Assembly: GCA_963704405.1 (NCBI GenBank)
Contig: OY969903.1
Coordinates: 3,534,001-3,598,000, forward strand
DNA: 64,000 nt
Source of the DNA: MFD01213-c1 sp963704405
Lineage (GTDB): Bacteria; Planctomycetota; Phycisphaerae; Tepidisphaerales; Tepidisphaeraceae
Direction of reading: 5' to 3'
Made by a program: the position numbers and the translations under genes. Positions 37,868 through 46,747 of this stretch are shown in pieces. The first letter of the stretch is position 1. Every line of letters begins with the position of its first letter. The notes beneath the pieces are model-generated. The model saw only the letters and a program-made list of their open reading frames with translations. It was not told the DNA's origin and ran no database searches.

Positions 37868-39776
37868 TTCAAGCCACGGCTCGTCCGTCCGGCGTCATGT
37901 TCGGGCTGCGCACCAAGATTCTTCTGGGGTTCGGCGGGCTGCTTGCGATTCTTCTCGCCGTCAGCGCGGTCAGCAGCTACGTTTTTTCCCGATATAGCGG
38001 CGCAACGCAATTAATGCTGCGCCAGGATTATGACAGCATATCCGCCTGCGATTCCCTTGAAGCGGTGATTGAGCTGAATGCCGCAACCATCGAGCGATCG
38101 CTGCTTGGCGACAGCGGTGACATCCGCGGGCAACTGGCCGCCAATACAGCCAAATTTACCAATGCATTATCGCAACAGCGGGAAAATCTGAATCTTCCCG
38201 GGGAACGCGATGCGACGGACGCGGTCTCCGATCTCTGGAAGCTCTATCAGGATGATGTCCTGGCGGTAATGGACGCCGCCGAGCCTCTGCCTCTGCCCAG
38301 GCGGCGGGATTTATACGTGCGGCTCGTGCAGCCGCGGGCGCAGCAATTGCTTTCGGCGATTCGGCATATCATTGAGATCAACCGAGACAATCTCACTTCC
38401 ACGCAAGGTGAGGCGCAGACGCTTTCACGCAACGCCCTATATGCGCTGCATGCACTGACGGCTACTGGCGTCATCATTGCATGCATCTTTGCGACGGCGA
38501 TTGGCCGCATGATCCTGCGGCCGTTGCGGAATCTCACCGAATCGGTCCTGGAAATCCGTCAGGGGAATCTGGATACGACCGTGCCGGTGCTGTCGAGTGA
38601 TGAGTTCGGGCATCTGGCCGTCGCATTTAACGATATGGCCGGCCAACTCCGCGCTCTGCGACGGATTGATCACGAAAAGCTCATGCGCACGCAGCGCACG
38701 ACCCAACTGGCGATCGACAGCCTGCCTGATCCGGTTGTGGTGGTCAATGCGCAGCGACGGATCGAACTGACCAACATCGCCGGCCGGCAATGGTTTGGCT
38801 TTGAGCCGGGCGCCGCCGTGGAGGAACTGAAAATTCCTTGGTTAAATGAAGTGTTGGCAACGCTTTCGGAACCAGGGTCGACAGGCCATACAGGGTATGA
38901 TTCGACGATCCTTCACACGCATGAGGGAAGCGATCATTATCTTTTGCCGCGCGCCGTGCCGATCATCGATGAAGAAAAACGAGTCATCGGCGCCACGATC
39001 GTGCTCAACGATGTCACCGGCCTGCGGCGGCTCGACCAGATGAAGAGCGGGCTGATGTCACTCGTCTCACATGAACTTAAAACGCCGCTGACATCAATGC
39101 GGATGATCTTACACCTGGTCGTGGAAGAGAAAGTCGCGCCCTGGGACCGGAACTGCGCGACCTGCTGCTGGCGGCAAGGGATGACAGTGATCGACTGCAT
39201 CAAATTGTGGAGAACCTTCTGGATATGGGGCGCATTGAATCCGGCAAGGTTTTGATGGAATTGAAACCTGTGTCGGTCAATGGACTAATCGAACGATCGA
39301 TCGAACCGTTGCGCGGCACATTTTCCGAACACGGAATCGCGCTGCATATGGAACCCGCGGCAGACGATCCAGTCGTATCAGCAGATGCGAATCGGATCGG
39401 GCATGTGCTGGTGAACCTGCTGGCCAATGCACTGCGCCATACGCCCGCCGGCGGAACGGTGACCGTGGGCATACGCAGCCGGCCCAATGCGGCCACGGCG
39501 CAGGGCGCAGAAGATCAGGCCGCGGGATCAAATGATGTTGAGAACATTGAATGCTATGTCAGCGATACGGGTGCCGGAATTCCGGCCGAATATGCGGATC
39601 GGGTTTTCGAAAAATTCTTCCGAGTTCCAGGCCAGCCAAGCGACAGCGGCACGGGGCTGGGTTTGGCGATCGCTAAGGATATTGTCGAGGCGCACGATGG
39701 GCGCATCGCCGTCGACACCAGCGAAGGGCGCGGCTCAACCTTTCGATTTACGTTGAAACGATGGAATGGTGAATGA
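37864..39776 (+). pseudogene. membrane histidine kinase (HAMP-PAS-HisKA-HATPase), one frameshift
   Basis: Layout from the N-terminus: membrane segment (ILLGFGGLLAILLAVSAVS), periplasmic four-helix domain, second membrane segment (ALTATGVIIACIFATAIG), HAMP, PAS (about 275-380) and HisKA with the phospho-His in LVSHELKTPLTSMRM. The first frame degenerates at about 39140 and ends at 39255. The alternative frame gives the rest of the HisKA helix (GPELRDLLLAARDDSDRL) and a complete ATPase domain: N box LVNLLANALRHTPAGG, G1 DTGAGIPAEYADRV, G2 GTGLGLAIAKDI. One extra G near 39138-39148 restores a kinase of about 637 aa. Probably the partner of the 35715 regulator. Confidence 0.85.
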
Positions 39777-39787
39777 TTCGCCGAGGC

Positions 39788-40264
39788 TCAACTGGTCGCA
39801 AGCAACTCACGCGCAATCGAGATCACCTGGCGGGGGCTAAAGGGTTTGTCCAACAGGAGCCGGATATTTGGCGTGACCAGATTTCGATTCGAAAGCAAAT
39901 CCGGATGCGACGTAATCATGACAACAGGAATATACGCCGTCGCTGGCGATTCATGCAGCAAGCGGGCAAGTTCCAGGCCGTTCATCTTGGGCATGTGGAA
40001 ATCGGCGATGATCAGATCCGGACGGTCGGCGGCAAGCGCATCGAGGCATTCCATCGCGCTGCCATAGGTTCGCACGTCGTAACCGGCCGCAACCAACTTC
40101 AGGCGCAGAACGCGCTGCACGTGGAGCTCGTCATCAACAACAACAATCCGTTTTACCGGAACGCCAGCGCGAGCAGCGACCGGCAGCTCGGCGGGCTGGG
40201 CAGTGAATGGATGGTCAAATGCGACAGTCAAAACAAAACCTCGGTTCGGCGGACGAACAAACAA
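39788..40264 (-). CDS. single-domain response regulator (CheY-like)
   Basis: 158 aa in the longest reading. The receiver domain begins at VKRIVVVDDELHVQRVL (about residue 37) with acidic pair DD, phospho-acceptor Asp in LIIADFHMPKMNG, Thr/Ser in VVMITSHP and Lys in LDKPFSP. No output domain. The first 35 residues look non-globular, so the true start may be an internal GTG. Convergent with the histidine kinase (11 nt apart), and could share its phosphate. Confidence 0.85.
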   Translation of the reverse strand: MFVRPPNRGFVLTVAFDHPFTAQPAELPVAARAGVPVKRIVVVDDELHVQRVLRLKLVAAGYDVRTYGSAMECLDALAADRPDLIIADFHMPKMNGLELARLLHESPATAYIPVVMITSHPDLLSNRNLVTPNIRLLLDKPFSPRQVISIARELLATS

Positions 40265-40544
40265 TACGCCGCCTATCCATCTTCGGGTAATTTATGCCGC
40301 ACTTTAATTTTGGTGTTGAATGGCCAATAAAAGCGGACCGGTTATTGAAATATTGAGGGTGGCCATTTCGATATGAAATAAATTGCCATCCGAGCACGGC
40401 CTACCTATAACCCAAACATCCAACCCCCGGCCACTCGGCCAACTCCCGATTGACCGAGGGGTTGATTGACGCGGCGAGCTGAGTAAAATTCATAACACCG
40501 AAACGGTCTGTCCGAAACGATATGTTTTTCGTGAAGTAAATTTT

Positions 40545-40615
40545 TGGGGAATGGTGTAACGGTAGCACAAGCGCCTCTGGAGCGCTTTGTCTAGGTTCGA
40601 ATCCTAGTTCCCCAG
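40545..40615 (+). tRNA. tRNA-Gln (anticodon CTG)
   Basis: Folds as a full cloverleaf: acceptor TGGGGAA/TTCCCCA, D arm GTG/CAC, anticodon stem AGCGC/GCGCT with loop CTCTGGA (anticodon CTG at loop positions 3-5), T arm CTAGG-TTCGAAT-CCTAG, discriminator G. No encoded CCA. It directly precedes the integrase gene, so its 3' end is the likely attachment site of the mobile element. Confidence 0.95.
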
Positions 40616-40755
40616 TTTGCCTTTTCACGTCTTATAGGCCATAATCTCCCGAGAAAATTGAACTTTTGGACTTATGTCCCCAACGTCCCCAAAGGATTTT
40701 GGGGACAAATTGGGGACAGCATTGCGGGTGCATTGCATCCGCGTTGGGAGCCCTC

Positions 40756-41976
40756 ATGGCATCTTTGGAAAAGCGAAATGGTCGCTTTCGCGTGATTTTC
40801 CGCTATGGCGGAAAGAAGTATCACCACGAGCTCCAGACGGAAAACGAACGGGAAGCGAATGCACTGGTGGGTCGGGTGGAAGAAAACTTGATCCTCCTGG
40901 AGCGGGGGAAGCTCGATCCGCCCAGTGATGGAAACTTGGCGTTGTTCCTCCTTTCAGATGGCAAAATTAGTTCAAAGCCGGCAATTGCGGAATCATTACC
41001 GCTCTCGACATTCTTCCGGCGGTATGAAAAGGAGTTCACCAAGGGTGCCAAAGAATCTAACACCCGGTACACAGAGACGATCCACGCAAAGCATCTGGAG
41101 CGAATCATCGGTGCTAAGACGGGGATCCGGTCCGTCACGCTCGAAACGCTCCAGAAGTACGTCGATGAGCGTTCGAAGGAGAAGGGTCGCAATGGCGAGG
41201 ATTTGAGCCACACGACGATTCAAAAGGAGATAGGTACCTTCGGAAGCATCTGGAACAAATGGGGCGTGCAGAAGGGCCTTGTGGCCGGGCCGGCCCCTAC
41301 AAAGGGGCTTGTCTACAGCAAGGCGAAGTCGAAACACCCCTTCCAGACGTGGAAGCAAATTGAGCAGCGGATCAAACGGGCCGGACTCTCCGAGCGGGAT
41401 CAGGCGGACTTGTGGGATAGCCTGTTTCTCTCAGTGACGGAAGTGGACGAGCTTCTCGCTTTCGTCAAAAAGAATAGCCGGTTCGCGTTCGTCTATCCCA
41501 TGTTTGCCTTTGCAGCTCACACCGGCGCCCGCCGGAGTGAAATCCTCCGATCCCAAATCGATGACTTCGATTTCTCGGCCGGTTTTGTTCGGATCGGTGA
41601 AAAGAAGAAAGATCGAAGCAGGGAGTTAACATATCGACACGTTCCCCTGTCACCGCTGCTCCGAACAGTGATGAAAGAGTTTTTTAGTAAACATCCGGGT
41701 GGGCAACTCGCAATCTGCGTAGAGCCGAACATTCCGCTGACCGCTCAAATGGCTGCTCACCATTTTGTATGGGCTGTTGCAGGAGGGAAGTGGGACAAGC
41801 TCCATGGCTGGCACACCCTCCGGCATAGCTTCATCTCGAATTGTGCGGCTCGTGGAGTCGATCAGCGATCAATCGACTCGTGGGTGGGTCACACTACCGA
41901 AGCGATGAGGCAACGATATCGTCATCTCTTTCCGGATGAGCAGCAGAAAGCATTGGAATTGGTTTTTGGAGCCTGA
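40756..41976 (+). CDS. tyrosine recombinase / integrase
   Basis: 406 aa from ATG 40756 (GGGAG upstream). N-terminal arm-binding part (MASLEKRNGRFRVIFRYGG), core-binding domain with the KGAKESNTRY segment, and a catalytic domain with the full residue set: Arg in AHTGARRSEILR, His-x-x-Arg in WHTLRHSFIS, His in WVGHTTEAM and Tyr in RQRYRHLFP. It would insert and excise the element at the adjacent tRNA-Gln. The first 105 residues recur as a decayed copy at 63208. Followed directly by a strong terminator. Confidence 0.95.
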   Translation: MASLEKRNGRFRVIFRYGGKKYHHELQTENEREANALVGRVEENLILLERGKLDPPSDGNLALFLLSDGKISSKPAIAESLPLSTFFRRYEKEFTKGAKESNTRYTETIHAKHLERIIGAKTGIRSVTLETLQKYVDERSKEKGRNGEDLSHTTIQKEIGTFGSIWNKWGVQKGLVAGPAPTKGLVYSKAKSKHPFQTWKQIEQRIKRAGLSERDQADLWDSLFLSVTEVDELLAFVKKNSRFAFVYPMFAFAAHTGARRSEILRSQIDDFDFSAGFVRIGEKKKDRSRELTYRHVPLSPLLRTVMKEFFSKHPGGQLAICVEPNIPLTAQMAAHHFVWAVAGGKWDKLHGWHTLRHSFISNCAARGVDQRSIDSWVGHTTEAMRQRYRHLFPDEQQKALELVFGA

Positions 41977-41988
41977 TTCACGAAACTC

Positions 41989-42016
41989 GCAACACGGCTT
42001 CCCGTGTTGCTTTTTT
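41989..42016 (+). terminator. integrase terminator
   Basis: GCAACACGG (41989-41997) and CCGTGTTGC (42002-42010) form a perfect 9-bp stem with a 4-nt loop, followed by TTTTTT. It starts 13 nt after the integrase stop. Confidence 0.95.
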
Positions 42017-42262
42017 GCTTCCAAGGTGGCAGTCCGGTCAGAAGTTAATTCGCTGGAATCCACGGTTTTGTGTTTAGGCAAGAAGTTATCGGACCTCGGT
42101 GCTCGCTCCGCGATCGATTTGAAACGTATTAAAGATAGCCGTGGGTACCTCTACGCAGCCGTTTTCCTTTGTTTTACGCATACGATTAGCTGGCTTGGCG
42201 CTCTCGTCAAAGTGGAAAAATTGAGACGAAATGGCCGAAAAGTGTCCCTAAGAGAATGAAGA
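42017..42262. other. non-coding stretch after the integrase terminator
   Basis: An open frame crossing from the integrase end (41936-42259) covers it, but it spans the terminator and lacks an RBS, so it is not accepted as a gene. No other feature seen; it should hold the promoter of the 42354 operon. Confidence 0.4.
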
Positions 42263-42337
42263 CTCCCCGCAGAAGGCTTGAACCTCCTGCGGGAGACAAT
42301 CCCTCGCGATGTTAGCGAGGCAAGCTCCTGTTGGAGC
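42263..42337 (+). promoter_or_regulatory. three tandem hairpins in the 5' leader of the 42354 operon
   Basis: Hairpin 1: 42263-42295 (CTCCCCGCAG/CTGCGGGAG, one bulge). Hairpin 2: 42302-42320 (CCTCGC/GCGAGG). Hairpin 3: 42324-42337 (GCTCC/GGAGC). They sit in a row ending 16 nt before the ATG at 42354, where no Shine-Dalgarno is seen. This is a candidate regulatory leader or protein-binding RNA; no known riboswitch was recognised. Confidence 0.5.
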
Positions 42338-42353
42338 AGAAAGTAGAGTCAAT

Positions 42354-42608
42354 ATGACCATCGTAACACTCGAAGATGTTCTTTCAAAGGAAGAGGTCGC
42401 CAGGGTGGCGGCAAAAGTGTCCGCAGCCTTGGCAACGGACAAGACGGCCGTACTCGTCGGAGGCGGCGAAGTCTTAGCTACCTTTATGGGACCAGAGGCA
42501 ATTCGTGATGCAATCCATCAGCGAGTGCTAACACGTCTCGTCGAGGATCCCAAAGAGCTAGAGAGGCTGAGGGAGCGGTTTGAGAGCGATGAGGACCTTG
42601 TCAAGTAA
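42354..42608 (+). CDS. small acidic protein of unknown function
   Basis: 84 aa from ATG 42354. Mostly helical and charged: VLSKEEVARVAAKVSAALAT, a Gly turn (VGGGEVLATFMGPEAI), then ERLRERFESDEDLVK. No family recognised. First gene of an operon with the next two (gaps 11 and 24 nt) and an unusual structured leader upstream. Confidence 0.6.
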   Translation: MTIVTLEDVLSKEEVARVAAKVSAALATDKTAVLVGGGEVLATFMGPEAIRDAIHQRVLTRLVEDPKELERLRERFESDEDLVK

Positions 42609-42619
42609 GTGAGGCCCTT

Positions 42620-43054
42620 ATGGCTTACGAACTACTCAAAAAGAGGCTTGCCAAGCAAGAAATTGAGTGGCTAAAGGAAACGTACGGCGCAGCGTTCTCT
42701 GCAATGTTCGACCAATGGACGAACAAGCTATGTGAGAAAGCCGTCGGCGGTGGCGAAATTGAGGATGCAGCAGACTTGGAACGCATCGTCGATGATCTCT
42801 TCAATGAGAAAATGCCCTCCGACCTTAGACATTCATGGAGCCAAGCAAAGGCCTCTGGATGGTTAGACCGAGCAAAGGCGCTGCTTGCTGTCATCCGCAA
42901 CCGCCGGCCACCTTGGCGGACACGTGTTGTTGAAAGACACGACCTGCCTGGAGTGGCCGGCCAGCGGAAACCTGTTGCGGTTCGAATGTACCTCTCGATT
43001 GATGACGTGAACAAACGCGTCATTATTCGAGCCGTGGACCAACTTGAGTCCTGA
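42620..43054 (+). CDS. protein of unknown function in sigma-like operon
   Basis: 144 aa, not recognised. N-terminal helical part (AYELLKKRLAKQEIEWLKET) and a compact C-terminal part with a strand-rich pattern (RTRVVERHDLPGVAGQRK, then VRMYLSIDDVNKRVIIRA). The C-terminal pattern loosely recalls small RelE-like folds, but no active-site residues can be named. Lies between the 84-aa and the sigma-like gene on the same strand. Confidence 0.6.
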   Translation: MAYELLKKRLAKQEIEWLKETYGAAFSAMFDQWTNKLCEKAVGGGEIEDAADLERIVDDLFNEKMPSDLRHSWSQAKASGWLDRAKALLAVIRNRRPPWRTRVVERHDLPGVAGQRKPVAVRMYLSIDDVNKRVIIRAVDQLES

Positions 43055-43078
43055 CCCGGAGTTCAATCAGGAAGCAAG

Positions 43079-43630
43079 ATGGGCACAGAGGCAGATAAGC
43101 TCCGCCTAATTCTCAAGACTGTCTGCAATGTCGAGCTGGACTCACGTGCGTTTACGCGCTCGTTCAACAGAGCTTTCAAACGAAGCCTGACGACTGATCC
43201 AGACGAATTCTCCGCTTTGATCTTTGCGGAAATCTGGTCCGCCCTTGAGGGAAGCAAGCAGATAGATGCCAAAGCGGTCAACACCGCAATTGAACGCGTC
43301 AAGAGTCGACTAAGGCGAGATGTGATAAAGCACCAAAGGACGACTTCGCTCTCCGCACATACGGACTTAGCTGTGGAACAGAAATCTCCCTCTGTGCCCG
43401 AAATTGCTTCCCATAACGAGATGAACGAACTATTCGAGAATACGGTGCTTAGACTCCTCAAGACGCTCGATGCGACAGACGCATTAATTTTCGAAGAATG
43501 TGTACTGGGCAACACATCAGTGGAGCATTTCGCTGAACAGGTTCGAATGTCCCGGTCGCATGTCTACCGCCAGGTCGCCAGACTCAAACAGCAATTCACT
43601 CGTCACCTAGGCTGGGGAGGTACAACTTGA
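43079..43630 (+). CDS. sigma-70 region 4-like HTH protein
   Basis: 183 aa. The C-terminal 45 residues are a helix-turn-helix of the sigma region 4 kind: ATDALIFEECVLGNTSVEHF, then AEQVRMSRSHVYRQVARLKQ. The N-terminal part is helical with a basic segment (VKSRLRRDVIKHQRTT) but no clear region 2, so it may be a diverged sigma factor or a regulator of that fold. Third gene of the operon; could direct transcription of element genes (inference). Its stop overlaps a 29-codon frame (TGATG). Confidence 0.6.
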   Translation: MGTEADKLRLILKTVCNVELDSRAFTRSFNRAFKRSLTTDPDEFSALIFAEIWSALEGSKQIDAKAVNTAIERVKSRLRRDVIKHQRTTSLSAHTDLAVEQKSPSVPEIASHNEMNELFENTVLRLLKTLDATDALIFEECVLGNTSVEHFAEQVRMSRSHVYRQVARLKQQFTRHLGWGGTT

Positions 43631-43719
43631 TGAGCGGAAAACAATTCAAATCCGAGGGACGACGTTCAACGGGAAGACCGAATATCGCTCGGAACATTGA
43701 AACCGTAGTGCGTTACTAA
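43630..43719 (+). CDS. possible 29-residue coupled small protein
   Basis: The ATG overlaps the TGA of the sigma-like gene (TGATG), a common sign of coupled translation. The product is strongly basic (starts MSGKQFKSEGRRSTGRP) and may bind nucleic acid, or be the stump of a longer, deleted protein. No database likeness claimed. Confidence 0.3.
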   Translation: MSGKQFKSEGRRSTGRPNIARNIETVVRY

Positions 43720-43900
43720 ATACACAAGAGCGCCCTTCACACAATGACGGGCAGTTCATTGACGAAGTCACAGAATCGCCAAGAATTCATTATTTCTGCG
43801 AGCAAGAATATTGCCATCACGGGCTCCTTCGGCAAGGGACTGATACGCTCGTAAATGATCCTATCTTCCCTTACCCGATCACGTGTTTTGGATGCTGTTC

Positions 43901-44140
43901 TCATACGCTTTTCCGAAATTCCAAGCCAAGTTTTGTAGCAACCATTCGCATCCGATCTTCGAGGATCGAAATTCTGCGATCCTGGCCTGAAACGGAAAAT
44001 TGAATCTGATCAAGCCGTTCTTCCACTGTATCGAAACGTGTTTCGAGTCTGTCAAATCGATTATCCATGTGTTTCAAGAGCTCGTGCAGAATACCGACAA
44101 AATCGTCGGCGGGTTGTGCTGCTTTTGATTTCTTTGGCAT
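43901..44140 (-). CDS. small coiled-coil protein
   Basis: 79 aa from ATG 44140 (a longer start to 44185 exists; neither has an RBS). Strong heptads with repeated aromatic and acidic residues (RFDRLETRFDTVEERLDQI, RRISILEDRMRMVATKLGL). This is the general look of short oligomeric coiled coils often encoded in mobile elements. It runs against the surrounding genes, which makes it a separate unit. Confidence 0.5.
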   Translation of the reverse strand: MPKKSKAAQPADDFVGILHELLKHMDNRFDRLETRFDTVEERLDQIQFSVSGQDRRISILEDRMRMVATKLGLEFRKSV

Positions 44141-44435
44141 GAAGTACGTGTGCTTAACTGCTTCTAATACGTTGCATTTTACCACACATTCAGACGGCTT
44201 AACGGGTTAAGAAATAAAAGTGAGCACGGGTCAATCTCGTCAGTTGACCGCAGTACACGTACAATTCAAACAGAAACCGACACGACCTGTCGCGTTTCGA
44301 AACAAATCTCAGATTACCTTGGAGGCTCGCCCACCATAGCGCTCTTGCCTCCAACCACCGGAAACTTCTCATGACACACGGAAGTAACTGAGGGATGCGG
44401 ACGAACCGCGTCGGAGTCGGGGTTTGCTTCGGTAC

Positions 44436-45734
44436 ATGACCGCACCAACCAACAACAATCGAAAAACAACTCTCGGACACCGTCACGTATGGGGAGGGTT
44501 GGAACCTTTTGCCCTGCGTCACGCGGATCGCCGGCAGCACGTCTACGTCTGCGGCCAAACTGGAACTGGAAAATCGACACTCTTAAAGAACCTCATCATT
44601 GCGGATATCGCGGCGGGCGAAGGCATCGCCGTCCTCGATCCACACGGGGAATTGGTCGAAGAACTTCTCGACTACATTCCTCCATGCCGATCCGACCACG
44701 TTGTCTACTTCAATCCGACCGACCTCGAATATCCGATCTCGTATAACCTATTCGCAGGCGTGAAAGCCAACGAAGTTCATCTTCTGGCTTCCGGCATTGT
44801 GAGCGCGTTTAAGTCCGTGTGGTCCGCTTCCTGGGGTCCGCGGCTTGAATACCTACTCTTTGCAAGTGTGGCCGCTCTTGCTGAATGCAATTTGAAAACG
44901 GGGAATGTGTCGCTCTTGGGGATTCAGCGAATCCTCACCGATGACGCTTATCGTGGCTGGGTGCTCTCCCACGTTACTGACGTAGCCGTGCGGGCGTTTT
45001 GGCTCAATGAGTTTGCCAAATACGACGCTCGCTTCATTTCGGAAATGATCAGCCCCGTACAGAACAAAATCGGGCAGTTGTTGATGTCGCCGCCACTTCG
45101 AAACACGCTCGGACAAGTCCGAAAAAAGGTCGATCTCCGATTTTGCATGGACAACCAGCGGATTTTCCTGGCTAACCTTTCAAAGGGCCAGATAGGCGAA
45201 GACAAAGCTAATCTCCTTGGCGCGCTCCTCGTCTCGCAATTCGGCCAAGCGGCATTTTCTCGGGCCGAACTCGATCCCAAAGATCGCGTTGACTTCTGGC
45301 TCGTTATCGATGAGTTCCAAAATTACCTCACCGATTCGTTCGCATCGTCACTCGCGGAAAACAGAAAATACAAAACAGCCCTCACCCTGAGCCATCAGCA
45401 CCAAGGCCAGTTACGGGAAGACGTGAAAGCCGCGATTTTCGGAAACTGCGGAACGCTTATCTCATTCCGGGTGGGGGAGAGTGATGCTCAGATTCTGGAG
45501 CGGGAGTTTGGCGGCGCCTTCCACGCCAACCAATTCACCGATCTTGCCAATTACGAGGTGTTTGTGAAGCTATTGAATGAAGGTCGATACACCGAGCCAT
45601 TCCGAGGTACGACACTTGCTCCGGCGGAAAAGTTCTACGGCCGAAAAGATAAAATCATCGCTCGATCACGGGAACGCTACGCGTCAGCACGGAACGAAGT
45701 GGAGGATAAAATCCGACGGTGGATGAAGAATTGA
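44436..45734 (+). CDS. TraD/VirD4-like type IV secretion DNA-binding ATPase
   Basis: 432 aa from ATG 44436. FtsK/HerA-type ATPase: Walker A VCGQTGTGKSTLLKNL (about residue 45), VLDPHGELVEELL, Walker B VDFWLVIDEFQNYL (about residue 290) and a sensor-like SHQHQGQL. The type is usually a coupling protein that brings DNA to a conjugation channel, but no N-terminal membrane segments are seen, so it may be a soluble TraG-like helicase. No VirB channel genes are in the window; the element may rely on a helper (inference). Confidence 0.82.
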   Translation: MTAPTNNNRKTTLGHRHVWGGLEPFALRHADRRQHVYVCGQTGTGKSTLLKNLIIADIAAGEGIAVLDPHGELVEELLDYIPPCRSDHVVYFNPTDLEYPISYNLFAGVKANEVHLLASGIVSAFKSVWSASWGPRLEYLLFASVAALAECNLKTGNVSLLGIQRILTDDAYRGWVLSHVTDVAVRAFWLNEFAKYDARFISEMISPVQNKIGQLLMSPPLRNTLGQVRKKVDLRFCMDNQRIFLANLSKGQIGEDKANLLGALLVSQFGQAAFSRAELDPKDRVDFWLVIDEFQNYLTDSFASSLAENRKYKTALTLSHQHQGQLREDVKAAIFGNCGTLISFRVGESDAQILEREFGGAFHANQFTDLANYEVFVKLLNEGRYTEPFRGTTLAPAEKFYGRKDKIIARSRERYASARNEVEDKIRRWMKN

Positions 45735-46408
45735 CATTGTGCGAGGGCCTCTCTTTCTTCATTGACTGAGGGCATCAATGTTGAGCTTACATTGCACTTG
45801 CATCGCCCTCGCGTCGTGAAAACACTAAATAGTTCCGCACGGAAAAAATTGCTTGTTTTTCTACGAACGCGGGCTAAAATCCCTCGCCATGCACCAGCCG
45901 GTGATTCATATTCCTCTCAATCAGTGTGTAAAACACGAGTCGGGTTGGAATATGGACGGACGGCCCCTGTGTGTACACCTCCCCTTCTTCCAGCTCGAAC
46001 AAGAAGAATTTAGCCACGCGTCGTAGCTGGAATTTTCGTTTACATCACGCAAATTAAAACCCCACCTGCTCTAAACAAGTGGGGCGTGGTGTGCCCGGTA
46101 CGGACACCGCCTAAGTAATACAAATGCTTACCTCTTATATTCTTAGCATTTCGATGAATTTTGCGCAAGCGGTCCATGCCGGGTCATATGTGGAGTGCAC
46201 ACATGACCCCGTTAAAAATCTGTTCGTTTATCAAAGGATTCTGCTCTAAATTTTACCCTTTACTAAAAAAATCGAGGGCAACCGCAGTTCAAATCAGGGC
46301 GAGTGAGCCGCGATCAGCCGTATCACTCGCGTATCGCAACAGCACCGAATTCGATCGGAATGTCTGGGCCGACGAATCTCCGTCTGTTGGCCGGAATGGG
46401 GGTGCGTT
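45735..46408. other. 674-bp intergenic region with a hairpin and a possible short ORF
   Basis: Contains a 45-codon frame (45889-46026, start MHQPVIHIPLNQCVKH) without an RBS, and a hairpin CCCCAC/GTGGGG (46060-46084). Longer frames at 45762 and 46161 have biased, non-protein-like composition. A+T content is higher than in the neighbouring genes, as expected of promoter DNA. No gene is accepted here. Confidence 0.4.
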
Positions 46409-46747
46409 GTGAATTGCAACGACACTGTTACCCCGTCTGAGCTCGCCACCGACTTGCGGATTCGCCTTGCCCAAATCGAGAAGGTATTAAGCCAACTTGC
46501 CCAACAAACGGTCACTAAAGAGTTTTATACAACTTCCGAAGTAGCGACCCTGCTTGGCAAGGCACCCTTCACAATCCGGGAGTGGTGCCGACATGGAAGA
46601 ATCGTCGCCCTCAAGCGAGCATGCGGCAGAGGGCGTACCGCTGAGTGGATCATCTCAAACGCGGAACTCAACCGATACAAAAATTACGGTCTACTGCCGC
46701 TCCACTCGTGGAAGCGAGTGAACGGGGGAGGGCACCATGGCACCTAA
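46409..46747 (+). CDS. excisionase-like helix-turn-helix protein
   Basis: 112 aa, GTG start at 46409. The middle is a MerR/HTH_17-type winged helix: FYTTSEVATLLGKAPFTIRE then WCRHGRIVALKRACGRG and EWIISNAELNRY, as in excisionases and small regulators of integrative elements. The N-terminus is helical (LAQIEKVLSQLAQQ). It may set the direction of recombination by the integrase or regulate the element (inference). Its end overlaps the next gene by 11 nt. Confidence 0.8.
   Translation: MNCNDTVTPSELATDLRIRLAQIEKVLSQLAQQTVTKEFYTTSEVATLLGKAPFTIREWCRHGRIVALKRACGRGRTAEWIISNAELNRYKNYGLLPLHSWKRVNGGGHHGT

Noticed and set aside
41936..42259. 107-codon frame overlapping the integrase end
   Set aside because: Runs through a perfect terminator and has no RBS.
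45762..46013. 83-codon frame after the TraD-like gene
   Set aside because: Composition not protein-like and no RBS; a 45-codon frame in another phase overlaps it.
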